A DNA stretch of 64,000 nucleotides from Prolixibacteraceae bacterium JC049 (GTDB lineage: Bacteria > Bacteroidota > Bacteroidia > Bacteroidales > Prolixibacteraceae), in assembly GCA_023369685.1 (NCBI GenBank), contig SACZ01000001.1, positions 1,098,148 through 1,162,147 on the forward strand, in the 5' to 3' direction. A program made the translations under genes and the position numbers. This document shows, in pieces, positions 48,081 to 57,308 of this stretch (its first letter is position 1; the number at the start of each line of letters is the position of its first letter). The notes beneath the pieces are model-generated. The model searched no databases. It saw nothing but the letters and a program-made list of their open reading frames with translations, and had not been told where the DNA came from.

Positions 48081-48557
48081 ATGAGAAGATTATTAATTAT
48101 TTCAATGGTTTTAGTTGCTCTAGTTGCTTGTGAAACCAAACAGCCTAAAACAGATCTTAAACAAGACGAGAAAGAAGTTCGTAATGTGCTATCCAATTTC
48201 TTCAAAGCAGTTGGAGAACACGATTGGGAAAGAATGAAAGGTATGACTACCAAAGATATGATATTGGTAGAGCACGATATGGTGTGGAATACCGACAGCC
48301 TTATTAATGCAATGGATAAATACTGGAAAGGTTATACCGTAGAATATTCCGTTGATTTCATAAAAATTTATGTTACAGGAAGAACAGCTTGGGCAGTGTA
48401 TCGAAACGACGGGGTAGTTTCCAATAACGAAAGAGAGATACACGTAGGTTGGATTGAGACAGTGATATTTGCTAAGAAGAATGGGAAATGGAAAATCATT
48501 GGTCTTCAGTCTACAAGAGTAAAAGAGCCCAGAGTGGTTATTAAAGATGAGGATTAA
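48081..48557 (+). CDS. NTF2/SnoaL-like (DUF4440-like) lipoprotein
   Basis: 158 residues. Lipobox ALVAC (Cys17). The mature part has the pattern of an NTF2-like cone: an opening helix EVRNVLSNFFKAVGEHDWERM, then strands ending TAWAVYRNDGVV and FAKKNGKWKIIGLQSTRV. Such proteins usually bind small ligands or act as inactive relatives of isomerases; no function can be assigned. It lies alone, with no promoter box that I can support. Confidence 0.8.
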   Translation: MRRLLIISMVLVALVACETKQPKTDLKQDEKEVRNVLSNFFKAVGEHDWERMKGMTTKDMILVEHDMVWNTDSLINAMDKYWKGYTVEYSVDFIKIYVTGRTAWAVYRNDGVVSNNEREIHVGWIETVIFAKKNGKWKIIGLQSTRVKEPRVVIKDED

Positions 48558-48667
48558 AATCTGTCGAATATCGAATTGTGAGTTTATCCTTTTGAGCAAA
48601 CTTTAGAATAGAAATTTCTGATTATTTTAAAATGCATCTAGGTGACCATATTGTTATTTAATGTTTA

Positions 48668-48675
48668 TATATTTG
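48668..48675 (+). promoter_or_regulatory. -7 promoter box (TATATTTG)
   Basis: TATATTTG matches TAnnTTTG and lies 85 bases before the TlpA-like gene. A TTG at 48651-48653 is only 14 bases upstream, shorter than usual. Confidence 0.35.
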
Positions 48676-48760
48676 GGGTGGTAAAAATATTTAAATTCTG
48701 TTTTTATTGAGAGTTTTAAGTAGAGTTTACTATGTCTTAAATTAAAACAACCCTGTAATT

Positions 48761-50089
48761 ATGAAAAAACTATTTTTATTTTTTGTGATCAATTTATTGA
48801 TCCTAAGTGCTACTATTGCTCAAATTCCTCAAAAGGCTTTCACGTTAAGCAATTCTTTAGCTGATTTATGGCATGAAGGTAAAATAGACCAAGTTGTAAG
48901 AAGTTCAATTGAACTAGATAGTTTGTATGCTCCCTTTTTCGTTAGCAGAATACATAATACTTTCTCTCAAATGATGAAGAGGGAAGAATATGATAACTGT
49001 ATGAAGTATCTCGATACGTTAGTTGATGAAAAAAACGAAAAAGTTAATAAAGTTGTTGAAGGGGTACATCTGTGGGGAAAGACACTTAAGTACACTGAAA
49101 AAAGCGATTATGAGAAGGTTGTAGACGAGTTATTAAAACTATTAGAAAAAGGAGCTACACCTGTTTCAAAAATAAATCGATACTGTTTGTTGATTATTCA
49201 AAAACTGGAGAAAAGTAATACTGTAGATAAAACAGTTCTGCAAAGGTTGTTGATTAAGAACATCGAACAATTAGAGAAGTACGAGTTTATCGAGAAGATT
49301 GCCGAAGGGAAAGAGTCCAGAAAAAGAGCTTGGTATAGATATGTGCTGTGCGAAAGCTATCACATGGCTTATAGGCTAAACCAGAATAATGAGAAATATT
49401 TAGAAAGAGCATCCTTTTATAGCCCCGACTTAACAGACATAACAAATAAATCGTACTTCTTTTACGACTTAGCATTGATTACTGGAGATGTAGATAATGT
49501 TGGATATAAATTCCAATACTACCAACACTTAATGAAAAATCAGCGCATTGAAGAGGGATTAGAGGTTATGGCAGCAATAGCATTCAAAGAGCCACTAGAC
49601 AGAAATATTAAACTTCTAAAAGAGTGTTATGTAAAGAAAAATAGAGACGTGCCATTTAAGCAATTTTGGATGAAATATATCAATGGTCATTGCAAAGTTG
49701 TACCTGCAAATGTCGACAAGTTATTGAATACTGATATTAAACTGGAGAAAAAGGATGGGGAGTGGAAATTTATTGATGTATGGGGAACTTGGTGTAGTCC
49801 TTGTGTTGGAGGTTTGCCTGAAATTCAGAAATATTACGAGAGCAATGAAAAGAAGCAGCAGTCGAAGGTGCATGTCCTGACTTTCTCTTATGGTTCTAGA
49901 AAACTTGCTGAGTTTATGAAGATGAAAAAATATACTTTCCCCGTAGTTGAGGTTAATAATGAAGTGATTAAAGCATTTCATATTACATCATATCCTACCA
50001 AGATATTGATTACTCCTGAAGGAAAATACCTGACACTTCCATATAGAGTCGATTGGAAGAAGTACATCAAAAACTATTCATTAATGTAG
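48761..50089 (+). CDS. Exported TlpA-like thioredoxin-fold protein
   Basis: 442 residues with a signal peptide (ending TIAQ). The N-terminal ~300 residues are helical and unassigned (TPR-like character in places). The C-terminal thioredoxin-like domain (about 320-442) has FIDVWGTWCSPC with the redox pair Cys345/Cys348 and cis-Pro region TSYPTKILITPEG. TlpA/ResA-like proteins reduce or oxidise envelope disulphides. The large N-terminal domain is typical of Bacteroidota family members. It converges on the HxlR gene with only four bases between the stops. Confidence 0.88.
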   Translation: MKKLFLFFVINLLILSATIAQIPQKAFTLSNSLADLWHEGKIDQVVRSSIELDSLYAPFFVSRIHNTFSQMMKREEYDNCMKYLDTLVDEKNEKVNKVVEGVHLWGKTLKYTEKSDYEKVVDELLKLLEKGATPVSKINRYCLLIIQKLEKSNTVDKTVLQRLLIKNIEQLEKYEFIEKIAEGKESRKRAWYRYVLCESYHMAYRLNQNNEKYLERASFYSPDLTDITNKSYFFYDLALITGDVDNVGYKFQYYQHLMKNQRIEEGLEVMAAIAFKEPLDRNIKLLKECYVKKNRDVPFKQFWMKYINGHCKVVPANVDKLLNTDIKLEKKDGEWKFIDVWGTWCSPCVGGLPEIQKYYESNEKKQQSKVHVLTFSYGSRKLAEFMKMKKYTFPVVEVNNEVIKAFHITSYPTKILITPEGKYLTLPYRVDWKKYIKNYSLM

Positions 50090-50093
50090 ATTA

Positions 50094-50414
50094 CTAAGAA
50101 TCTTCAATACTTTTTTCCAATAAAATCCCACTTTTGAACATGGTTTTAAGAGCGGGATGAATTGCTTTTCCCAAATCGGTAAGGCTATATTCAACTTTAG
50201 GAGGAACTTCAGGATATACTGTTCGGTTGATTAAACCGTCAGCCTCTAACTCTTTAAGCTGTTTAGTAAGCATACGTTCACTGATATCTGTTATTAGTTG
50301 CAATAGCTCGCTATACCTTTTATCTCCTTGGAAAAGATGTAAAATAATCGTGCCTTTTCGTTTTCCTTTTATGGAATTGATGAATGTATCTATGGGACAA
50401 TAACTTTTTTGCAT
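50094..50414 (-). CDS. HxlR-family winged-helix regulator
   Basis: 106 residues. The family signature is plain: an N-terminal Cys (Cys6 in YCPIDTFINSIKGKRKG), LFQGDKRYSELLQLI, ISERMLTKQLKELEADGLINR as the recognition region and YSLTDLGKAI as the wing. Many HxlR proteins sense quinones, aldehydes or disulphide stress through the N-terminal Cys. It is divergent from the YhdH-type reductase gene, which it probably controls; the shared intergenic region has a small palindrome at 50454-50466. Confidence 0.92.
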   Translation of the reverse strand: MQKSYCPIDTFINSIKGKRKGTIILHLFQGDKRYSELLQLITDISERMLTKQLKELEADGLINRTVYPEVPPKVEYSLTDLGKAIHPALKTMFKSGILLEKSIEDS

Positions 50415-50453
50415 CTTTTTTCAATTGTTAATGGATTGATATTGAATAAAACA

Positions 50454-50466
50454 GAACAAAATGTTC
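50454..50466. promoter_or_regulatory. Putative HxlR operator
   Basis: GAACA-AAA-TGTTC is a 5-3-5 palindrome between the divergent HxlR and reductase genes, with further related AAAA/TTTT arms (ACAAAA at 50457-50462 and TTTTGT at 50478-50483). Confidence 0.4.
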
Positions 50467-50549
50467 GTAATGGGACGTTTTGTAAGTTCTTGATTTAAAG
50501 TGTTTAAATTTCGATTTTTGTGTAAAAATATAAAAAATAAACACATATC

Positions 50550-51551
50550 ATGAGTACCATTAATAATACATTTAAAGCGCTTCGGGTAGAAGAGGTAGAG
50601 GGCAACTATGTTTCTGAAATTAAGGAAATGCCACATGAAGAGTTGGAAAAGGGAGAAGTACTTGTAAAAGTACAATACAGTTCATTAAACTATAAAGATG
50701 CGTTGTCTACCATTGGGAATAAGGGCGTAACCAGAAAATACCCTCATACTCCTGGGATCGATGCTGCAGGAGTGGTGGAAACAAGCAAAAGTGAGCATTT
50801 TAAAGCTGGCGATTTAGTCATTGTAACGAGCTATGAGTTGGGTATGAACCATCCGGGAGGATTTGCTGAATATATAAAGGTGCCAGAAGGTTGGGTAGTG
50901 CCAATGCCCAAGGAGTTTACAGCACGTGAAGCAATGATCTTTGGAACTGCTGGCTTCACTGCTGCGTTGTCGGTTTATCGTTTGTTGCAAAATGGGCAAA
51001 AACCTGAAATGGGACCAGTAGTGGTTACAGGTGCACTGGGGGGAGTTGGAAGTATTGCAGCTCAGATTCTACGAAAATTAAACTTTGAGGTTATTGCTGC
51101 GAACTATGAATTGGCTCCCGAAGCAGAGATTGAGAAAATTGGAGCTTTTTCTCAAATCGACCGTAATACTTCCGATGATACGTCTGGTCGTCCGATGTTA
51201 AAGACACAATGGGCCGGAGCTATTGATGTTGTCGGTGGCAACACTCTGACAACCATGCTTAAAGGTTGCAAGCCATTGGGAAATGTTACTACATGTGGTA
51301 ATATTGGTTCGGGTGACTTAAATATGACCGTTTATCCATTCATTTTGCGAGGAGTGAGTCTTTTGGGTGTTGATTCTCAGAATTGCCCAATGGAAATTAG
51401 AAAAGAGGTTTGGGCGTTACTTGCCGATAAATGGGCACTTGATGTTAATGAAGAGATGGTGAAAGAAGCCACCTTAGATACATTAAAATGTCATATCGAT
51501 TTAATGCTGGATAAAAAAAGCAGAGGACGAGTAATTGTAAAACTGAGTTAA
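50550..51551 (+). CDS. YhdH/YhfP-family medium-chain reductase (quinone/acryloyl-CoA type)
   Basis: 333 residues, zinc-free medium-chain dehydrogenase/reductase. The N-terminal catalytic domain has SSLNYKDALSTIGNKGVTRKYP and GIDAAGVV; the Rossmann nucleotide-binding part has VVTGALGGVGSIAAQIL. The family includes E. coli YhdH (AcuI), an NADPH-dependent acryloyl-CoA reductase, and YhfP; the substrate here is undetermined. The divergent HxlR gene suggests induction by electrophilic or quinone stress. Confidence 0.93.
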   Translation: MSTINNTFKALRVEEVEGNYVSEIKEMPHEELEKGEVLVKVQYSSLNYKDALSTIGNKGVTRKYPHTPGIDAAGVVETSKSEHFKAGDLVIVTSYELGMNHPGGFAEYIKVPEGWVVPMPKEFTAREAMIFGTAGFTAALSVYRLLQNGQKPEMGPVVVTGALGGVGSIAAQILRKLNFEVIAANYELAPEAEIEKIGAFSQIDRNTSDDTSGRPMLKTQWAGAIDVVGGNTLTTMLKGCKPLGNVTTCGNIGSGDLNMTVYPFILRGVSLLGVDSQNCPMEIRKEVWALLADKWALDVNEEMVKEATLDTLKCHIDLMLDKKSRGRVIVKLS

Positions 51552-51572
51552 TCAGTCGGGTTAAAAAGTGTG

Positions 51573-51600
51573 TGGTCAATGAATAGTAAATCATTGACCA
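51573..51600 (-). terminator. Intrinsic terminator for the NlpC/P60 gene
   Basis: A perfect 10-bp stem TGGTCAATGA / TCATTGACCA with an 8-base loop; on the minus strand it is followed by ACACTTTTT. It may also stop the convergent reductase transcript. Confidence 0.75.
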
Positions 51601-51614
51601 TATGCTTTATTAGA

Positions 51615-52421
51615 TTATTCTTCTCTTTCCAGTACTTGCTTAATAACTCTAAGTTTATGGGAGTATTTTTGAGTGTCAACATTGAAAATGCCAAATTGAT
51701 CGATATTGTCGATGCGTACCTTGCCTGAAGCATGAATAATTTTATTCTTCTCCCAGATAATTCCTACGTGAGTTATTTTCCCCTCTTCATTATCGAAAAA
51801 AGCTAAATCGCCGGGCTGTGCCTCTTCAACAAATGAGAGAGTTTCTCCAAGATCAACCTGCTGACTGGCATCGCGAGGCAATGTAATTCCAGCCATTTTG
51901 TAAACGCTTTGTACCAAGCCCGAACAATCGACTCCCATAGGTGTCCTTCCACCCCATAAATAGGGGGCATTGAAAAAGCGCAAGGCTTGTTTTATAATGA
52001 AACTACGTGCATTTTTAACTTGACCATAGGTAAAGCTTCCTTCCATTGATAATTCTACCGAATCGCTTAACGAATACTGCTTTTTGTATGGACGCCAACA
52101 TGGAAGAGAACTTCCGGCAGCAATCATTGTGGTCTGCTGTTCGTCTAACGGAACAATAGAAAATATATCGGTAACTATTGCGGCAGGATTTGCTTCCAGT
52201 TTTTCAAACCGACGAGCAGAGATTGGGGTAATCATTTTGGTATCTACCCAGCCTTCATATCCATCGAAACTAAGTTGAACTTTACTCCAACCCATCATCT
52301 TTTCATATACCTGAAAATGTTCCCCAAATAAAATCTGAGTAACCATTTCACTTCTCTCTGAAGGTTCGCTTCGAACTGGAATTATGCTTAATGTTGAAAT
52401 ACCGTAATTGAGATTGCCCAT
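51615..52421 (-). CDS. NlpC/P60 cysteine peptidase with SH3-like domain
   Basis: 268 residues. The N-terminal half has SH3-like segments (about 5-65 and 80-130; EHFQVYEKMMGWSKVQL, GYEGWVDTKM). The C-terminal NlpC/P60 domain (about 140-268) has the catalytic Cys166 in GVDCSGLVQ, His218 in THVGIIW and a third polar residue His230 in HASGKV. Relatives (YkfC/dipeptidyl-peptidase VI) cleave gamma-D-Glu-diamino-acid bonds of murein peptides. No signal peptide is visible, which points to cytoplasmic recycling of peptidoglycan peptides. The -7 box is at 52511-52518. Confidence 0.92.
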   Translation of the reverse strand: MGNLNYGISTLSIIPVRSEPSERSEMVTQILFGEHFQVYEKMMGWSKVQLSFDGYEGWVDTKMITPISARRFEKLEANPAAIVTDIFSIVPLDEQQTTMIAAGSSLPCWRPYKKQYSLSDSVELSMEGSFTYGQVKNARSFIIKQALRFFNAPYLWGGRTPMGVDCSGLVQSVYKMAGITLPRDASQQVDLGETLSFVEEAQPGDLAFFDNEEGKITHVGIIWEKNKIIHASGKVRIDNIDQFGIFNVDTQKYSHKLRVIKQVLEREE

Positions 52422-52510
52422 CTATAAAATTGCTTTTCTAATGGTGCAACTAGTCCTCTGAAAATGGAATGAGGAGTGACACCTGTTCTTTGCACTAACA
52501 ATAATTATCT

Positions 52511-52518
52511 CAAAAATA
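52511..52518 (-). promoter_or_regulatory. -7 promoter box (TATTTTTG) for the NlpC/P60 gene
   Basis: On the minus strand this reads TATTTTTG, matching TAnnTTTG, 89 bases before the ATG. No clear -33 partner. Confidence 0.4.
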
Positions 52519-52580
52519 GAAATAATATTGGCGTTTTGAGTTAAATTAGCAGAACCATTTACAATAAAAGTGATTCAACG

Positions 52581-54668
52581 ATGAACGAAGATAAAAGAGT
52601 CCTTTCAAAATATTCGCACAAACTGTTTTTAACACTCATTTTTGTTTTAACTGTTGGTATTGTGTTTATGCTTTTACCAACAAAAACGAAATTTCGATTT
52701 GAGTTTCAAAAAGGAAAGCCTTGGTTGCACGAGACTTTAATTGCTCCTTTTAGTTTTGCCATCAATAAGGCTCCCGAGACTTTGAATATTCAGATTGATA
52801 GTGTGAAGAATCAGGTGAAACCTTACTTTTTACTAGACAATCAGATAACGGAGAATCAGATGTTGAAGCTGCGTAATCAATTCGATCAGCAGTGGATGAG
52901 GTATCAGGAATTCTCTTCATTGGAAAATAAGGATTCGTTGAAGCAGAACTACATTAAACTTTTTCATCAGTTATATGGAAAAGGGATTTTGGAGCAGTCC
53001 ATCGATTTTCATCCTGAGCTGGATGGAAAAACATCGTTGATTATTGTAAATAAGGAGTTAGCTGAGGAGCAACTGTTAAGTAGTATTCTCTCGTTAAAGC
53101 AAGCCTATTCGTTTTTAACTGAAAAGATTAAATCGAATGCAGAAAAATATGGTTCATGGGAATTTGCCCAGAAGATGGACTATTCAGAATTGCTGGCTGC
53201 CAACTTATTTTATGACGAAAAACAATCGCAAAAGGTATTAGAAGAGGCGTTAGGTGCTGTTTCTAAGACTTTTGGAATGGTGCAGTCCGGCGAGCGTATT
53301 ATCTCCAAAGGAGATTTGGTTACGCAGCACGATTTTCTTGTATTAGAATCATTGCGTCAGGCTATTGAACAGGGACGGGGAGAGAACATTCAGTTATGGG
53401 TGATTACTGCCGGAAAAATATTATTAATCCTTGTCATCTTCACTTTATTGATACTCTATTTCTACCATTTCCGGAAAGGTTACTTAGAAGGGAAGCGACA
53501 GATGACCAGTATCTTGTTACTGGTAACTAGTATCGTGTTTCTATCGGCAATAATTGTGCAAACCAATTTGGTTCCGCTTTACATTGTGCCGTTAACCATT
53601 CTGCCTATCATGTTGCGAACATTTTTTGATTCCAGAACAGCACTTTTTGTAACAACAGTAACTGTATTATTGGTTGGTTTTTTTGCACCCAATGGCTACG
53701 AATATGTACTGCTACAGATTGTTGCTTCGTTTGCAGCCATTGTTAGTTTGCAGAAGCTTCATAAAAGAGCTCAGTTGGTAATTACAGCTTTCATTGTAAT
53801 CGTTTCGTATGTGGTAATGTTCTTAACGCTGGAACTTATTCAGGAAGGAAATTTCATGGACATCGATTTTACTCCACTAAAATGGTTTGCAGCAAATGGT
53901 ATTCTGGTTCTTATTGCTTATCCATTAATTTGGCTGTTCGAGAAGATGTTTGGATTTGTTTCCGATGTTACTTTGATGGAGTTGTCAGATAGTAATTCTC
54001 CGTTGTTGAGGAGATTGGCAGAAGTGGCTCCTGGTACATTTCAGCACACCATTCAGGTGGCAAATATTGCAGAAGAAGCTATTCGTAAGATTGGTGGAAA
54101 TCCACTTTTGGTACGTGCAGGAGCACTTTATCACGATATCGGTAAATCGGAAAATCCACTTTATTTCACCGAAAATCAAACATCGATTGAGAATCCACAT
54201 AATCAACTTTCGTATACCGAAAGTGCAAAGATTATTATCGATCATGTGATTCAGGGAGAGGAGTTGGCTCGTAAATACAACTTGCCCCAGTCAATTGTTG
54301 ACTTTATCGTTGGGCACCACGGAACAAGTAAAACGGGTTACTTCTATCAGCAGTATAAAAATGAAAATCCGGATGTAGAAATTGATGAGAGCCTATTTGC
54401 TTATCCGGGACCTAATCCTAAAAACAAAGAAGTGGCAGTGGTGATGATGGCCGATACCATTGAAGCAGCTTGTAGAAGTTTGCCTGAAAAAACAGAAGAG
54501 AGTTTGCGTAATTTCATTAACAGGCTAATTGATGGCAAAATCAATGAAGGTTTATTGGAAGAGTCGGATTTAACTTTTGCCGATATTTCGCTGTTAAAAA
54601 AGATATTCCTGGAAAAATTAATCAATATCTATCACGTTAGAATAGCATACCCCGAGAAGAAAAACTAA
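52581..54668 (+). CDS. 7TM-HD family phosphodiesterase (PgpH-like)
   Basis: 695 residues. One N-terminal membrane helix (about 15-32), an extracytoplasmic 7TM-HD domain (about 35-265), seven further helices (about 275-450) and a C-terminal HD hydrolase domain (about 475-690). HD ligands visible are His489 (FQHTIQ), His518-Asp519 (LYHDIGK), a His pair in FIVGHHGTS and an acidic MADTIEAAC. PgpH of Listeria degrades the second messenger c-di-AMP. In Bacteroidota this protein is the usual c-di-AMP phosphodiesterase candidate; the nucleotide substrate is inferred from the family. A 70-base gap without a terminator separates it from the S41 protease gene. Confidence 0.93.
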   Translation: MNEDKRVLSKYSHKLFLTLIFVLTVGIVFMLLPTKTKFRFEFQKGKPWLHETLIAPFSFAINKAPETLNIQIDSVKNQVKPYFLLDNQITENQMLKLRNQFDQQWMRYQEFSSLENKDSLKQNYIKLFHQLYGKGILEQSIDFHPELDGKTSLIIVNKELAEEQLLSSILSLKQAYSFLTEKIKSNAEKYGSWEFAQKMDYSELLAANLFYDEKQSQKVLEEALGAVSKTFGMVQSGERIISKGDLVTQHDFLVLESLRQAIEQGRGENIQLWVITAGKILLILVIFTLLILYFYHFRKGYLEGKRQMTSILLLVTSIVFLSAIIVQTNLVPLYIVPLTILPIMLRTFFDSRTALFVTTVTVLLVGFFAPNGYEYVLLQIVASFAAIVSLQKLHKRAQLVITAFIVIVSYVVMFLTLELIQEGNFMDIDFTPLKWFAANGILVLIAYPLIWLFEKMFGFVSDVTLMELSDSNSPLLRRLAEVAPGTFQHTIQVANIAEEAIRKIGGNPLLVRAGALYHDIGKSENPLYFTENQTSIENPHNQLSYTESAKIIIDHVIQGEELARKYNLPQSIVDFIVGHHGTSKTGYFYQQYKNENPDVEIDESLFAYPGPNPKNKEVAVVMMADTIEAACRSLPEKTEESLRNFINRLIDGKINEGLLEESDLTFADISLLKKIFLEKLINIYHVRIAYPEKKN

Positions 54669-54738
54669 TTTTATATCGAAACAAATGTGGCATAAAAGTT
54701 GCTTTTAATACGATCCTGGCAACTATTTACGCTTAAAA

Positions 54739-56166
54739 ATGATCAAAATGAGAAAACCCAAAAACTTAATTTATTGCTTATTGGTTTGCGCAATATTTAT
54801 TACAAGTTGTGGTCCTGGAAGTAAAGATGACCCGACTCCACCGAAACCACAAGCGCCAGCAGCTACACAGAAAGTAAATAAATTCATTCACGACATAATG
54901 TCGGATGCTTATTTATGGAGTGTACACCTTCCAGAGGTAGATTATAAATATGAGTTTGACTCAAAGAAGTATTTTGATAAGATATTATACAAGCCAGATG
55001 ATAAGTGGTCGTTTTTAACCGACGACGTGGTGGCTTTGGATAATAGTTTCAAGGGAACCGAAAAAACATTTGGTTATTCTTTGGCATTCGGAACATTTTC
55101 TAATACGGGAAATATGTTTGCCATAGTACGATATGTTTATCCTAATACTCCTGCAGCTGAAGCTGGAATGAAGCGTGGTGATTTAATTGTTCAATTGAAT
55201 GGTGCTGATATAACGAAAAATAACTATCGCGATTTGTTATTCAAAGAAAGTATTGATGTAACAATGGGTGAATTGACCGATAGTGGTATATCTACAGGAG
55301 GAACAAAACAGTTAACAGCCAAAGAGTTGACACTTGATCCAGTATTGATTAAGAAAGTGATTGAGCATGGAGGTCAGAAAATTGGTTATCTGTTTTATGC
55401 CCAGTATATTGCCAATTTCAATAATTCTATTGATGCAGCTTTGAGTGAGTTTAAAGCACAAAATGTAGATAATGTTATTCTTGACTTAAGATATAACCCA
55501 GGAGGTGGAGTTAATGCTGCAAGTCATTTGTGTAGTAGTTTAGCTCCCACTAATGTGGTGAATAATACCAGTCAGTTGATTACATTTCAGTGGAACGATA
55601 AATATCAGAACTACTGGAAGAGTGAAGGAAGAAAAGATCAGTTAGAAGTAAACTTTGACAATTCTGTTCCTGTGAAAATGAATTTGGATAAGCTATTTGT
55701 TCTAACCGGAAAAGGATCGGCATCTGCTTCAGAATTAACAATTACCGGCTTAAAGCCTTACATGAATATTACAACTGTCGGTGATACAACACACGGTAAA
55801 TACACAGCATCGATTACATTCCGAGCAAAAGATGTATATAAGGATCAGGCTGATTATGTAGAATCTTTTAAGAACTGGGCACTTCAACCAATTGTCTTAC
55901 GTTATGCCAACTCGCAGGGAGAAACTGATTTCAAAAAAGGGTTTGCTCCTAATCACTATGTGAAAGATGAGTTGTTGCCAGCAGTTGCATTGGGTGAGAA
56001 GAATGAGCCATTGTTAAAAGAGGCACTTGAACGTTTAACAGGAACAGTTGTAATTGCGATGAAAAAAGCATCAATTCAGTATCCTGCATATACGATTTTT
56101 GATAGTGGTTTCTCTAAATTCGATAAGAATAAAGAGGTACTGCATTTGGGAACATTTAAGAAATAA
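54739..56166 (+). CDS. S41 C-terminal-processing protease, lipoprotein
   Basis: 475 residues. Lipobox FITSC gives a lipidated Cys near residue 25, so it is envelope anchored; the ATG nine bases later (54748) is an alternative start. After a helical N-terminal domain comes a PDZ region (about 120-190; YPNTPAAEAGMKRGDLIVQLNG), the S41 core with DNVILDLRYNPGG, a catalytic serine in GSASASEL (about 327-331) and a lysine in DTTHGKYT. CtpA-like enzymes process or degrade envelope proteins. The general base pair is Ser/Lys as in the family. It is followed by an intrinsic terminator. Confidence 0.93.
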   Translation: MIKMRKPKNLIYCLLVCAIFITSCGPGSKDDPTPPKPQAPAATQKVNKFIHDIMSDAYLWSVHLPEVDYKYEFDSKKYFDKILYKPDDKWSFLTDDVVALDNSFKGTEKTFGYSLAFGTFSNTGNMFAIVRYVYPNTPAAEAGMKRGDLIVQLNGADITKNNYRDLLFKESIDVTMGELTDSGISTGGTKQLTAKELTLDPVLIKKVIEHGGQKIGYLFYAQYIANFNNSIDAALSEFKAQNVDNVILDLRYNPGGGVNAASHLCSSLAPTNVVNNTSQLITFQWNDKYQNYWKSEGRKDQLEVNFDNSVPVKMNLDKLFVLTGKGSASASELTITGLKPYMNITTVGDTTHGKYTASITFRAKDVYKDQADYVESFKNWALQPIVLRYANSQGETDFKKGFAPNHYVKDELLPAVALGEKNEPLLKEALERLTGTVVIAMKKASIQYPAYTIFDSGFSKFDKNKEVLHLGTFKK

Positions 56167-56186
56167 ACTATTCTAAATAGAGTTTG

Positions 56187-56215
56187 AAAGTCCGGCAATT
56201 GTCGGACTTTTTTTA
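56187..56215 (+). terminator. Intrinsic terminator after the S41 gene
   Basis: The stem AAAGTCCG / CGGACTTT (56187-56194, 56203-56210) with an 8-base loop is followed by a T-run. Confidence 0.85.
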
Positions 56216-56276
56216 TGCTTTTTGTCAATTTTTTTCAAATCCTGATAATATTCATTTTAGCGTGCATAATACCCCT

Positions 56277-56284
56277 TATTTTTG
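56277..56284 (+). promoter_or_regulatory. -7 promoter box (TATTTTTG) for the YitT-family gene
   Basis: TATTTTTG matches TAnnTTTG, 50 bases before the start codon. Only a TTTT stretch is found at the -33 position. Confidence 0.5.
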
Positions 56285-56334
56285 CGCGCAATTTTAGACC
56301 TGAATAGTACATATTAACCTTAAAAAAGAAAAAA

Positions 56335-57237
56335 ATGGCATTTGTTTCCACAGAGAAACTTTTCTCGCGCGACTGGTTTGTTGCATACTCCTACCTGATT
56401 ATTGGTAGTTTGTTATTTGCAATGGGCGATGTGATGTTTGTAAATCCATACAAATTGGCTCCGGGTGGAGTTTATGGTATTGCAAACTGTTTGTACCACT
56501 GGTTTGGTTTTAAGATTTCTCTTTCGGTTCTGTTCATGGATATTCCATTGTTGGTACTCGGAACATTTGTTCTTGGTCCTCGTTTCGGAATTAAAACCAT
56601 GCTTAGTGTATTCATTATTTTGGGCTTTACCTATCTGCTGGAAACACACCTTTGGGGGTACGATGCAGTTATTCAAAACGATGCAATGCTTAATACCATT
56701 GTTTCAGGGGTAATTTATGGTGTCGCCATCGGATTGATTTTTAAATCGGGAGCAACATCGGGAGGTTCCGATATCATTTCAATGATTCTGAATAAGTATA
56801 CTAAAATTTCGCTCGGATTTCTGGTTATCGTTGTCGATTCAACCATTACCTTGCTAACGCTATTTGTTCCAACAGAGAATGGTATGCTTGATTTCCGTTT
56901 GCCAATCTATTCGTGGATTGTCATCTTCATCGAAGGAAAAATCATCGATATGATTGTAGATGGTGCAAAAGTGAATAAAACACTGTTTATTATTTCTGAA
57001 AAACACGAAGCCATTAAAAATAAGATCTTGAATGATCTGAAGCGAGGTGGTACTTCGTTTGTTGGAGAAGGTATGTATGGAGGAAAAGAGCGAAAAGTGA
57101 TCTATACTATCCTTACTCGTCGCGAATCGACTTTGCTACGTAAATTCATTGCAAAAGAAGATCCTACTGCATTTATCAATATAGTTGATAGTAACGAGAT
57201 ATTGGGTGCCGGATTTAAAAAGATAGATAGCGAATAA
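56335..57237 (+). CDS. YitT-family membrane protein (DUF161 + DUF2179)
   Basis: 300 residues. The DUF161 half has about five membrane segments (for example FVNPYKLAPGGVYGIANCLY, GVIYGVAIGLIFKSGATSGGSD, ISMILNKYTKISLG), followed by a soluble DUF2179 domain (about 215-300; AIKNKILNDLKRGGTSF, GMYGGKERKVIYTILTRRE, AFINIVDSNEILGAGFK). The family is conserved in many bacteria without an established biochemical function. It is monocistronic with its own promoter and terminator. Confidence 0.93.
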   Translation: MAFVSTEKLFSRDWFVAYSYLIIGSLLFAMGDVMFVNPYKLAPGGVYGIANCLYHWFGFKISLSVLFMDIPLLVLGTFVLGPRFGIKTMLSVFIILGFTYLLETHLWGYDAVIQNDAMLNTIVSGVIYGVAIGLIFKSGATSGGSDIISMILNKYTKISLGFLVIVVDSTITLLTLFVPTENGMLDFRLPIYSWIVIFIEGKIIDMIVDGAKVNKTLFIISEKHEAIKNKILNDLKRGGTSFVGEGMYGGKERKVIYTILTRRESTLLRKFIAKEDPTAFINIVDSNEILGAGFKKIDSE

Positions 57238-57256
57238 GCTATTATTTTGGATAGTA

Positions 57257-57296
57257 AAAAACGCTTTTCGGTTTTAATACTGAAAAGCGTTTTTTT
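57257..57296 (+). terminator. Intrinsic terminator after the YitT-family gene
   Basis: The stem ACGCTTTTC / GAAAAGCGT (57261-57269, 57282-57290), lengthened by A-T pairs on the outside and G-T/G-C/T-A on the inside, is followed by T6. The A-rich left side may let it serve the convergent gene too. Confidence 0.85.
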
Positions 57297-57308
57297 ATGG
57301 GTTAATAT

